A stretch of DNA of 64,000 nt. It comes from Apostichopus japonicus. Its lineage: Eukaryota; Echinodermata; Holothuroidea; Aspidochirotida; Stichopodidae. The stretch is taken from NCBI RefSeq assembly GCF_037975245.1, contig NC_092566.1:17641001-17705000 (forward strand), written 5' to 3'. Below, piece by piece: positions 49,301 to 56,114 of this stretch. Positions within the stretch are counted from its first letter, which is position 1. Every line of letters begins with the position of its first letter. The notes under the pieces are model-generated. The model worked only from the letters and a program-made list of their open reading frames with translations, searched no databases and was not told the origin of the DNA. The translations under genes and the position numbers were made by a program.

Positions 49301-52300
49301 CTCTGCATATTTCCAGATACACACAAATCATTATCTGAAATTAATATCATAATATGATCTACCACCAGTGGATGTATTTTTGGTTGAATTTCTTCTTTCT
49401 TCCGTTATTTCGATTCTAGTTCCTTTGAGAAAGTCCCGCAGCAGTCCAAGGAGATGCTCGAGAGTAGGGCACAGTCTCTTCTGGATAAATATGGCCCATT
49501 GGAAACGGTCACATCTCTTCTTGCCCACGTAGCAGGCCTGCAGGATATGTGCAGAAGGTCAAGCTTGACTTGTCTACCGGTGAGTGTTACAATGGGGTAC
49601 AAAATAACCATTCTGTCTGACAGTGCATTGTGAGGGGGAGGGGGATCTACCGGTGAGTGTTACAAGGGGTACAAAATAACCTTTCTGTCTGACATTGCAT
49701 TGTGGAGGGGAGGGGGAGGGGGGTCTACCGGCGAGTGTTACAAGGGGGTACAAAATAACCATTCTGTCTGACAGTGCATTGTGGGGGGGAGGGGGAGGGG
49801 GAGGGGGGTCTACCGGCGAGTGTTACAAGGGGGTACAAAATAACCTTTCTGTCTGACATTGCATTGTGGAGGGGGGAAGGGGGTTAATATTGATGCAGCC
49901 TTGCTGCAGGTGAGCTTGCAGCTGCTGCAGCTTGCCTTTCTTTCTCTGTTAAGATAATCAGATAAAAACAATCCTAACATGTTCATGGAGATAAAGAAGT
50001 CCATTTGCATTCATTTCATGTGCAATTTGGTTTGAATTTACCACACATAGTAGTGGCTATCTTGTCCAGATGTATTTAAAAACCAGCTATACATGTAAAT
50101 ATTAAAAGCGGGTAGAGTTAATCCAGTTGAAACTGTATCAGGAAAGTTGAAAGTGTGTCATGGAATGTCGGTTGTTTGTAACTATGGTATGGCTGGGTCA
50201 TAGTATCACTGACAGTTCAAAGCTTGAATCAATAATGTCAAGGTGAGTGTTCTCATCAATCCTATCAGATGTGGGGAAGACTTTTGTTAACCGTGTGCAG
50301 TTAAACAGGTGCTGGTTATACTCTGTGTGTGTGTGTTTGTATGTGCAACTCACCACAGACACAATCTAAAAATCACTTTCAAAGTGACACGAGTGTCAGT
50401 TTTGTATGCAAATGTCAAATAGATGTGAAGTAGATGAGTCTAAAGTTCAAGGTACATTCACTCCCTCGGTAACTACAGTAGTTCAGGCAGATGTTGCAAT
50501 TTGTATGCAACTTTCTCTCCAAAAAGTCGGTCGAGATGATGTCAAAGGAATTGCCGTCTGAAACTTTCATGACGAGGATTAACAAATACTGATCTTCTGA
50601 CTGGAGTAGAAATAAATGGATCTGTTAGTTAATAACATTTGATGGTCTGTGCTGCCATTTGTTATTAAAGACAAGTGAACAGTTTTTTTTTTTTTGGTTG
50701 GCAACAGATATATGCTGGAACTGATTCAGTTTGTAATTGTACATCCCCCCCCCCAACCTGTAAAGGCAGAAGCAGAAAATATTTCTTAGTTTAATGCAAA
50801 AAATGTAGATTTCCCCAGAATATTGACTAAGTTTACCCCAGTATTGCTATTTTTACAGTACACTTCCTGAAATATGATTCAACTCAATCGATGTGTGACC
50901 AAATATTGTACAAATTGGTAGTGTGATGTAAAAGGAAAGATAATAAAAAACCAAATAAAGTAAAGTCAAAGTCAAAAAGCAATTTATTAAAGCTGCCGCT
51001 CAAAATGTTTCCTTCTTAGAATCATGTCTCATAAATTGAGGAAGCTTTCCCTACGAAATTCTCTTCCCCTTATTCAGAGAAAAACTACCTTCAAAATAAC
51101 GAGTGAACTCTCCATTGGTAACCGTGACGAGCTATCTGACATCCTCCAACGAAAGCTCGGAGATGACGCTTTTAAGATGCAGAAGAATTCGGTCCTGCTC
51201 AGTAAAGACCGGAAGACCGCCCTCTTTGATACTGAATTTGAGATAGAAAAGCAAGTTCTGGTAAGTACCATCTTCAAGTGGTTTAAAAGTGTCCTTGAAT
51301 ATTCCCCATGACCCCACTTCCCACCCCTTAGTGTGAACGCAAAGTGATTTCTAGTCGAAAAATTTGGAAAGTTGCTCAAAGATCTATAACAAATTATGCA
51401 CGATTATTTCCACAAAAAAAGTTTGGCCTTACACTCTTTGAAGGGGACTTGAAGCTACGAGCTGAACGGATAAATTTGTCAAAAGTCGGTTTAATGCATC
51501 AATTACTGTGTAACCTTCTATCATTGGTTTAATAAAGCATGGCTGGTACGTATTTCTGTCGTCAGTTGTGTAAACAAGCTTATGGTAGAAACGTTTTGCA
51601 CAAAGTAATTCGTTCTGTTGATACATTCATGACGATACATTGGTTGGTTAAGGGAGTAGTTTTTGAGGCCTAATGCCAGTTCTATTTCTTGTCCTGAAGA
51701 ACCAAAAGGCGAGAAGTGATAAGGTGGAAATGATGTAACAGGAATTGCCGTCTGATAGCCAAGTGCTAATTGATGGTAGAAATCTAACTACTGATCCACC
51801 AGAGAGACAGTGAAATGTCTGACGTACAAAAGAAATTGTCAACCACAGAGGAGTTGCTAAGTTACGAGATAATGTGAAATACTGGGAAAACACTCGCAGA
51901 TTATTGTATCAGATACAACAAATGAAAAGACTGTGCAAAATTTTGCTTTTAAGTTTCTACACAATTTCAAGAATGCAAAAGAGACGTTAAGATATCACAA
52001 GAAAAACAGTGGGGAACCATCTCTGATATAGCAAGCAACAATGGACAGCTATTCTAAGCACCTTTGTCCAAGCACCATATCAGAATGACGTCACAGAGCC
52101 TCTAGTGCAATTGAAGGCCAACTCGCTTTAATTTAATCAGCTTTGTGGGTTGTTGTTCTTATGTAATAGCATTAATGCCACAGAGATGTCGGTGCCCCCT
52201 AGCAAGCTGGCCGCCATGACCCTCAGAGAGCAACAGATTCTGCAGCATAGAAACCGCAGGATATATTTGCTGCTCCAAAGTGCCGTAGTATATTTGAGGC

Positions 52301-53112
52301 CCTCTATCGCTCTTCCTCGGAAGGTGTCCCCCTCCTTCGTCGTTTTGAAAGTTTTTTTATCTCTTCTTTTTCAGGATGCTTTTGCCGATGACGAACAGAC
52401 TCAGGTGGAGACTTTGGACGAATTTCCGGATAATTTCTTCACAGACTTCTATCATGGTAACTCGTTTGGAAGGAGTCGAGGATTCGGAGGCGGCAGAGGA
52501 TATGGCGGGAGAGGCAGAGGGAGAGGTGGTTTCCGTGGTGGTAGAGGAGGGTTTGGTAGGGGAGGTGGATTTGGTAGGGGAGGTGGCAGAGGAAGAGGAG
52601 GAGGGGGTCGTGGTGGTGGCAGAGGCAGAGGGGGTTTCAGAGGAGGCAGGGGTGATGGAGCGGGATTTAAATCTGGAAGAGGAAACTTCCGAGGTGGGTT
52701 CAACAGGGGAGGCCCCAAGACTGGTGGTGGTGAGTAATTTTCCTCACAAAATCCCAGAGGTCTTTTATGGTCTGACAGAGAGCCAAGACTACTTGCCTCT
52801 CAGCCGGGAAGTGATGGAATTTTTCATCGTTCCTGGAAACGGTGTGCCCGGAAACCCGAGAATTCTTCTTGGTATATGGCGAAGATTGACCCGTTTGAAA
52901 ATACTAGCGGTGCCTGCAGCTGCACATGTGACCGTGGGGTGGGTGTAGTGTCATTGGAAATATGACCACATTGCCAAGCACCATTGGGCAATGCTATCCC
53001 TATGTGGATGATGGGTAGTCGAGCATACAAGGATTACCCTGCTAAATGTGAAAAGGAAGTTGCATGACGACCTTCCCCCACAGGATCTGGTAAAAATCCA
53101 TTCCCAATTTAG
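31305..53112 (+). CDS. DDX21: DDX21/DDX50-type nucleolar DEAD-box RNA helicase, about 860 aa
   Basis: Exons: 31305-31349, 33725-34225, 35378-35462, 35881-35964, 36250-36377, 37405-37669, 38989-39134, 40342-40548, 44931-45035, 46038-46157, 48783-48856, 49420-49579, 51078-51260, 52186-52729 (with a probable 90-nt intron at 52285-52374), 53084-53112. Members of this family unwind RNA during rRNA processing. Seen here: lysine-rich acidic N-terminus, FQVQSKTF Q-motif region, ARTGTGKT (238-245), PTRELA (274-279), TPGR (321-324), DEVD (345-348), SAT (381-383), [10 protein letters not shown] (499-508) and HRSGRTGR (529-536). A GUCT-like segment and an RGG-rich tail follow. DEVD rather than DEAD is shared with vertebrate DDX21/DDX50. 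All junctions up to exon 13 fit in phase. The 5' edge of exon 14 (GAG|ATG) is the least certain. Confidence 0.93.
32285..33371. mobile_element. hAT-type element nested in the foldback element
   Basis: The left end CAGTGGCGGCTGAACGG and right end CCGCCGCGCCTG are imperfect inverted repeats. The octamer GTTTCCGC flanks both sides (32277-32284 and 33372-33379). It is itself interrupted by a second hAT-type element. Remaining sequence has G/C runs and the GGCGCTCCGCTTA word shared across the family. Non-coding. Confidence 0.85.
32665..33068. mobile_element. hAT-type MITE nested in the second-level element
   Basis: Ends TAGTGGCGTAGCGTCC and GCTCCGCCACTG, flanked by CCCTTACT at 32657-32664 and 33069-33076. 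It is the inverted-orientation relative of the element at 27479-27857: AGCTCCGCC, CCAATACCCCTAG and CGCTTTCGACACTATC (one strand or the other) occur in both. It is the innermost, and hence youngest, of the three nested insertions. Confidence 0.88.
33725..34225 (+). CDS. DDX21: DDX21-like exon 2: charged, lysine-rich N-terminal region
   Basis: Encodes residues 16-182. Basic clusters ([18 protein letters not shown] and [14 protein letters not shown]) alternate with acidic serine-rich stretches ([10 protein letters not shown]). These are typical nuclear and nucleolar targeting sequences of the family. It is low complexity and probably disordered. Acceptor TTTGTAG|AAG, donor GTG|GTGAGT. Confidence 0.9.
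34780..35345. repeat. intragenic segmental duplication, block A (introns 2 and 5)
   Basis: Matches about 36505-37390 at high identity. Shared words include GAGCAAGACATCT, AAGCTAGATAA, AAAATGGTATGTTACCAATC and ACAGAGGATCTCAATCCC. The intron 5 copy has about 300 bp inserted (roughly 36715-37020). The duplicated block includes one snoRNA-like copy. Confidence 0.85.
34901..34978 (+). ncRNA. C/D-box snoRNA-like element, copy 1 (intron 2)
   Basis: Box C-like ATGATGT, guide GGAATTGCCGT, box D' CTGA, box C' ATGACGA, then AACAAATA and box D CTGA. The outer ends AGTC and GACT can pair. It lies in an intron of a ribosome-biogenesis gene, in the sense direction, about 400 nt upstream of the 3' splice site. 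The last base of box C is U instead of A. Confidence 0.7.
35378..46157 (+). CDS. DDX21: DDX21-like exons 3-10: two RecA-like helicase domains
   Basis: Eight exons hold the ATPase core. Domain 1 runs from [17 protein letters not shown] through the Walker A in exon 5, the DEVD box in exon 6 and the SAT motif in exon 7. Domain 2 covers exon 8 (GIVFCQTK and [12 protein letters not shown]), exon 9 (motif V) and exon 10 (motif VI with the following GVSICLY strand). Every catalytic motif is intact, so an active ATPase/helicase is expected. Introns between these exons carry the snoRNA-like family and segmental duplications described separately. Confidence 0.93.
35985..36125 (+). repeat. polypurine tract, (GGA/GGGG)n, in DDX21 intron 4
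   Basis: About 140 bases with almost no pyrimidines on the plus strand, rich in GGAGG and GGGGG. It fills half of a 285-bp intron. G-quadruplex or triplex formation is possible. Confidence 0.85.
36505..37390. repeat. intragenic segmental duplication, block B
   Basis: Intron 5 counterpart of 34780-35345, interrupted by about 300 bp of unrelated sequence. It ends directly before exon 6. Confidence 0.85.
36629..36705 (+). ncRNA. C/D-box snoRNA-like element, copy 2 (intron 5)
   Basis: Identical to copy 1 across boxes and both guide stretches. The outer stem is GTCAG with CTGAC. It sits in a segmental duplicate of the block that holds copy 1. Confidence 0.7.
38445..38522 (+). ncRNA. C/D-box snoRNA-like element, copy 3 (intron 6)
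   Basis: Same boxes and D' guide; ATCAAATA replaces AACAAATA before box D. The terminal stem AGTCAGT/ACTGACT is seven perfect pairs. Flanks differ from copies 1 and 2, so conservation is concentrated in the RNA-like core. Confidence 0.72.
39571..39857. mobile_element. hAT-like MITE in DDX21 intron 7
   Basis: Ends CAGAGATGCCAG and CTGGCATCCCTG form inverted repeats. CATAAT abuts both ends. The interior (ACTATTATCCTAGCACACTGTA, split here by one to two differences) recurs in degraded form at 53390-53500. Non-coding. Confidence 0.75.
39895..40025. repeat. duplicated intronic block, copy in intron 7
   Basis: GGCATCACAGATTGAC, AAATATAAGTTTTGTTAGC and TTGCTGAGTGTTA recur in the same order at 42028-42150 in intron 8. 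A second intron-encoded RNA is possible but I could not fit H/ACA or C/D boxes convincingly. Confidence 0.65.
41527..41604 (+). ncRNA. C/D-box snoRNA-like element, copy 4 (intron 8)
   Basis: Core as in copy 3. The 5' arm is changed to GTCGGTGG, which still pairs over eight positions with CTACTGAC (two G-U). Pairing is therefore kept although the sequence changed. Confidence 0.72.
42028..42150. repeat. duplicated intronic block, copy in intron 8
   Basis: Partner of 39895-40025. Similarity fades after CATCAGTTGTG. Confidence 0.65.
44093..44230. repeat. two-copy tandem repeat in intron 8
   Basis: TAGCCTAACATAACGATAGTG, broken here as TAGCCTAACATAAC plus GATAGTGTGTAAGTAGT, occurs twice, about 70 bp apart, with AGGATGTGTTAG-type ends. 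Confidence 0.8.
45546..45712. mobile_element. hairpin MITE in DDX21 intron 9
   Basis: GGGGTTAATCAACGG, then TCTAGCGTGCGTTACTCAC on the left, are repeated in inverted order on the right, ending CCGTTGATTAACCCC. The arms are about 47 bp and nearly perfect, around a CG-rich loop. A third partial arm (CTGTGAGTAACGCACGG) lies upstream at 45424-45441. Confidence 0.82.
46180..47990. repeat. minisatellite in DDX21 intron 10
   Basis: About 1.8 kb of a 17-19-bp unit. GGAACAACATGTGAACA and GTAACTACATGTGAACA variants alternate, with ATAGG/ACAGG and TGTGC/TGTGA changes. Long stop-free frames on the minus strand are produced by the repeat. It begins about 20 bp after the exon 10 donor. Confidence 0.95.
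48783..51260 (+). CDS. DDX21: DDX21-like exons 11-13: post-helicase linker and GUCT-like domain
   Basis: Exon 11 encodes [19 protein letters not shown], matching the linker after domain 2. Exon 12 encodes a helical segment ([24 protein letters not shown]). Exon 13 encodes [12 protein letters not shown]...[16 protein letters not shown], a pattern like the GUCT fold found in DDX21/DDX50. The exon 13 acceptor was set at TTATTCAG|AGA because it alone keeps phase 0 after CTACCG and has a good pyrimidine tract. The donor of exon 12 lies inside a tandem repeat. Confidence 0.82.
49573..49890 (+). repeat. four-copy tandem repeat that includes the exon 12 splice donor
   Basis: Units start with TCTACCGGTGAGTGTTAC at 49573, 49646, 49725 and 49809 (73, 79 and 84 bp apart). 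Each is followed by GGGGTACAAAATAACC and a G-rich tail. The first unit contains the exon 12 donor CCG|GTGAGT. Copy 2 keeps GTGAGT; copies 3 and 4 read GCGAGT. Confidence 0.9.
50525..50602 (+). ncRNA. C/D-box snoRNA-like element, copy 5 (intron 12)
   Basis: Core identical to copy 1. The outer stem is GTCGG with CTGAC (one G-U). Confidence 0.7.
51723..51800 (+). ncRNA. C/D-box snoRNA-like element, diverged copy 6 (intron 13)
   Basis: Keeps box C-like ATGATGT, guide GGAATTGCCGT, D' CTGA and D CTGA. The C' region is TTGATGG and the second guide is new (ATCTAACTA). A different terminal stem, GGTGG/CCACC, directly brackets boxes C and D. Only boxes, the D' guide and the ability to form the stem survive, which is the pattern expected of a functional C/D RNA. 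Confidence 0.72.
52186..53112 (+). CDS. DDX21: DDX21-like C-terminal exons: RGG/FRGG-rich RNA-binding tail
   Basis: The long frame encodes [11 protein letters not shown]..., then [17 protein letters not shown] and about 85 residues dominated by RGG, GFGRGG and FRGG repeats. RGG tails bind RNA and are substrates for arginine methylation; vertebrate DDX21 has FRGQR repeats here. Splicing is ambiguous. A 90-nt in-frame segment (52285-52374) ends in a strong pyrimidine tract plus CAG and is probably an intron, but it is open and could be retained. A GTGAGT donor after 52729 joins to CCCACAG|GATCTGG, giving ...[10 protein letters not shown] and a TAG at 53110-53112. Without that join a TAA follows at once. 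Confidence 0.78.
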
Positions 53113-54705
53113 GTAACCTCATTGGCAGTGTCAACCCTCAAAGCAAATTGTCTACTCAGTCACTTTTCTTCTTTTTAAATCATTTCCTTTGTTTTTTTTT
53201 TGTTTTTATTATTTTTTGATTTTCATGTTATTGCAAGATTTGTAGGGCAATAAGGTACCAACCACACTGTTTCATACTTTTGAGGTCTCACCGTCTTGGT
53301 GAATCGATTTGTTGAAGTTTAGGGTGCATTCTGTATTTTAGGGTGCATTCTGCAATTTAGGGTCCATTATACATTTTACAGACATGAGCTTTTTCTGCGA
53401 ATTCGCGGAATATCTGTGTTATCTTTTCTACCTCGGGACAAAAACTATTATCCTAACACACTGTAACATACGCAAACTGGAGCCTATACCGCAATTTTTG
53501 CAAAGTTCTGTACTTTGTTTTGTATCCCAAGCTCATCCCTGATTTTAGGGTACATTATGCATGTTAGGGTGCATTCTGTAAGTGGACAATTAGTGAATGA
53601 AGTGAAGGATCAGATTTTCATTTGAACATATATTTGAGTGTTGGAATGATCTTGAATATTACTAACTCTTAGAAATGAGTGCAGCATTAGAATGGACACC
53701 ATCAGATGAAAGAATTCATTTATGTAAGTTAGTTTTGGCATCTTCATACTTTTTTTTTTTTTTTTAAACAAATGTCCAATTGGAAGGATGTTCTGTATCC
53801 GTATTTATTAATTAACGCTGTATGGACTCGAGTAATATTACGAGTCCTTGCATTTAATAAATTGTACTTGGGAAGTATATATATTATATAGATATTAACC
53901 AAATTCTTACTTCCTATTCTGCAAAAAGTACAATAACAGACCATGATTTTTTGGATGTTAGCACTGCAACTTCCCCCTCCCCCAAACACACTCTTCAGTA
54001 ATCATTCGGAGTGACAAACGGATGAGTTCAGGGGTGAGCTGTGTTGGACTATGGTAGCATTATTTTTTTAGAAGATCAGTAACTGTACTTCACAATGGTA
54101 GATGTCTTCGCTCGATCATTAATTAATAGCTCTTAATGTTTTACCCTAAATGTTACCATTAAAGCTATATATTAGATAAGAGTAATGTTTGTAGAGAAGG
54201 AGACTGTTACCTAAAGAAATGGTGAAAAATAGATTGAAAGATCTTAAATAATTGTACTTTTATTATCTTTGTATTAGATTTACAACATGCACCTGTCATT
54301 CGAGTCGCAAAATATTACTTACTGATTTCACAAGACCTCTATATACCACCCCCCCTTCCCCCACCCCTATATGTGTTGCAGCTCTATATACAACCCCCTT
54401 GTCAAATAAATCTTTGTTGACTAACCAATACTGGGAGCAAGGCACATTCCTTCCGGCTAAATGTTGATAATCTGTCACTTTTTCCCTTTTCCTGTTTGGA
54501 CTCCCATTCCCCCAACCCTGTCAGCCTCCCGCCCCCCCCTCCACCTTACCCTTTTGTCTTTGACTATTAGCCTTTAACAAAGAAAATTGTTTCACATTAA
54601 TAACAAGATGTCTTTGAATAACCACATGAACTTTTTAAAAGCCAGGACATTCTACTTCATTTAGTAACCTAAAGCACAGCTGTTGATGCGAACGATAAGT
54701 TAACG
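53113..54705. other. 3' untranslated and intergenic region after the helicase gene
   Basis: Probably starts with the helicase 3' UTR. AATAAA occurs at 53856-53861 as one possible polyadenylation signal. TTAGGGTGCATTCTG recurs three to four times near 53320-53580. A degraded copy of the 39.6-kb MITE lies at about 53390-53500. No other gene seen. Confidence 0.5.
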
Positions 54706-54709
54706 TTAA

Positions 54710-55042
54710 AGGCATTGAAGACTTGCCCCAAACCGCGTGCGGCCATCTGAAAAAGTTAACTTTCTGTTGCTTGCAAGTGACGTTTTGTTCGTGTCGCTAC
54801 AAAATGCAGACAGTAATGAAACGTGATACCCTGTTATCTTTAAGGCTGGACCTGAGATGTCCATGGCTGTATCGTTTATACACTGTGCTGTGGGTATTGA
54901 CCGCAGCTGTATGTACGGTAGCAAATTGTGTGTGTATTTTCGGGGATCGACGGTGGTGTCTAACACTTCTGTAACACCTCATTCGAATCTAGGTCAAATT
55001 ACCGGCATTAGACGTTTCTTTTTGCGCGAGTCTTCACACCCT
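54710..55042. mobile_element. MITE copy B (AGGCATTGAAGACT family) flanked by TTAA
   Basis: Left end AGGCATTGAAGACTTGC; the right end on the other strand reads AGGGTGTGAAGACTCGC. TTAA lies at both borders (54706-54709 and 55043-55046), as for piggyBac-type insertion. Full-length relative of 29599-29954. Confidence 0.85.
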
Positions 55043-55227
55043 TTAATCTAAATGCCAACAAGAGGGCCACCCATGGAGCTGCAGATCTCATGTTCAGGAC
55101 AATACTCTTGGCATCCTAAGTTCGCTAGAAAGTATGCCATTTGTTCACACAGTTTGAACTTGAACGAACTTCCGGTGTAGCAGGAGTTTGCGACACTTTT
55201 TCGTATGGAACGCCAAAAGGACCACGG

Positions 55228-55800
55228 TGACATGTACTACTACTAATTTGACACGTACTACTACTAATTTGAAGTGTACTACATCTAAAATGTCACGTAC
55301 TACTACTAATTTGACATGTACTACTACTAATTCGAAGTGCACTACATCTAAAATGTCGCGTACTACCACTAATTCGACGTGTACTACATCTAAAATGTCG
55401 CGTACTACTACTAATTCGAAGTGTACTACATCTAAAATGTCACGTACTACTACTAATTTAACATGTACTACTACTAATTCGAAGTGTACTACATCTAAAA
55501 TGTCGCGTACTACTACTAATTCGGAGTGTATTACATCTAAAATGTCGCGTACTACTACTAACTCGAAGTGTACTACATCTAAACTGTCACGTACTACTAC
55601 TAATTCGAAGTGTACTACTACTAATTCGGAGTGTACTACATCTAAAATGTCGCGTACTACTACTAATTCGAAGTGTACTACATCTAAAATGTCGCGTACT
55701 ACTACTAACTCGAAGTGTATTACATCTAAAATGTCACGTACTACTACTAATTTGACATGTACTACTACTAAATCCACGTACTACTACTGATGTCAATACC
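55228..55800 (+). repeat. second 42-bp minisatellite, open on both strands
   Basis: Units of 42 bp combine CGTACTACTACTAATTCG and AAGTGTACTACATCTAAAATG. Shortened variants lack the second half. Both strands are free of stops for about 200 codons, reading as TTNSKCTTSKMSRT on plus and as a valine-rich repeat on minus. It ends about 150 bp before the integrase-like gene. No protein is supported. Confidence 0.93.
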
Positions 55801-55948
55801 ACTACCTCTAAAACGGGAGCTACTACTACTAAATTGGAGAGATGGCGCTATGCTCAATCTGTGTGCCGAAGTACGCAAACTTTTCGACGACTTTGACCCA
55901 ATGACTACACGCGAGAAATACACCTGCATAAGATCATAACGCAATTAA

Positions 55949-56114
55949 ATGTTCAAAATGTCATATGAAATAGATGAAAAAGTGGAGGAATATGTGAAGA
56001 TGGGTTTCACAAATCGACAAATGGCAGAAATGTTGAGTGTCAGTGAAAATACTGTGAAGAGGAGAAGACGTGATTTACAGCTGAGAAAGAAAGACTTAAA
56101 TTCAGAAAAGACCG
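55949..56114 (+). CDS. integrase-like gene exon 1: helix-turn-helix segment
   Basis: Begins ATGTTCAAAATGTC; a second in-frame ATG three codons later could be the real start. The segment from [13 protein letters not shown] to [15 protein letters not shown] fits a DNA-binding helix-turn-helix followed by a basic arm. Donor ACCG|GTGAGG, phase 1. Confidence 0.78.

Noticed and set aside
52452-52718. Proline/leucine-rich minus-strand open frame
   Set aside because: It is the reverse complement of the RGG repeats.
55145-55790. Open frames of about 200 codons on both strands
   Set aside because: Satellite periodicity explains both; no start context or splicing partner.
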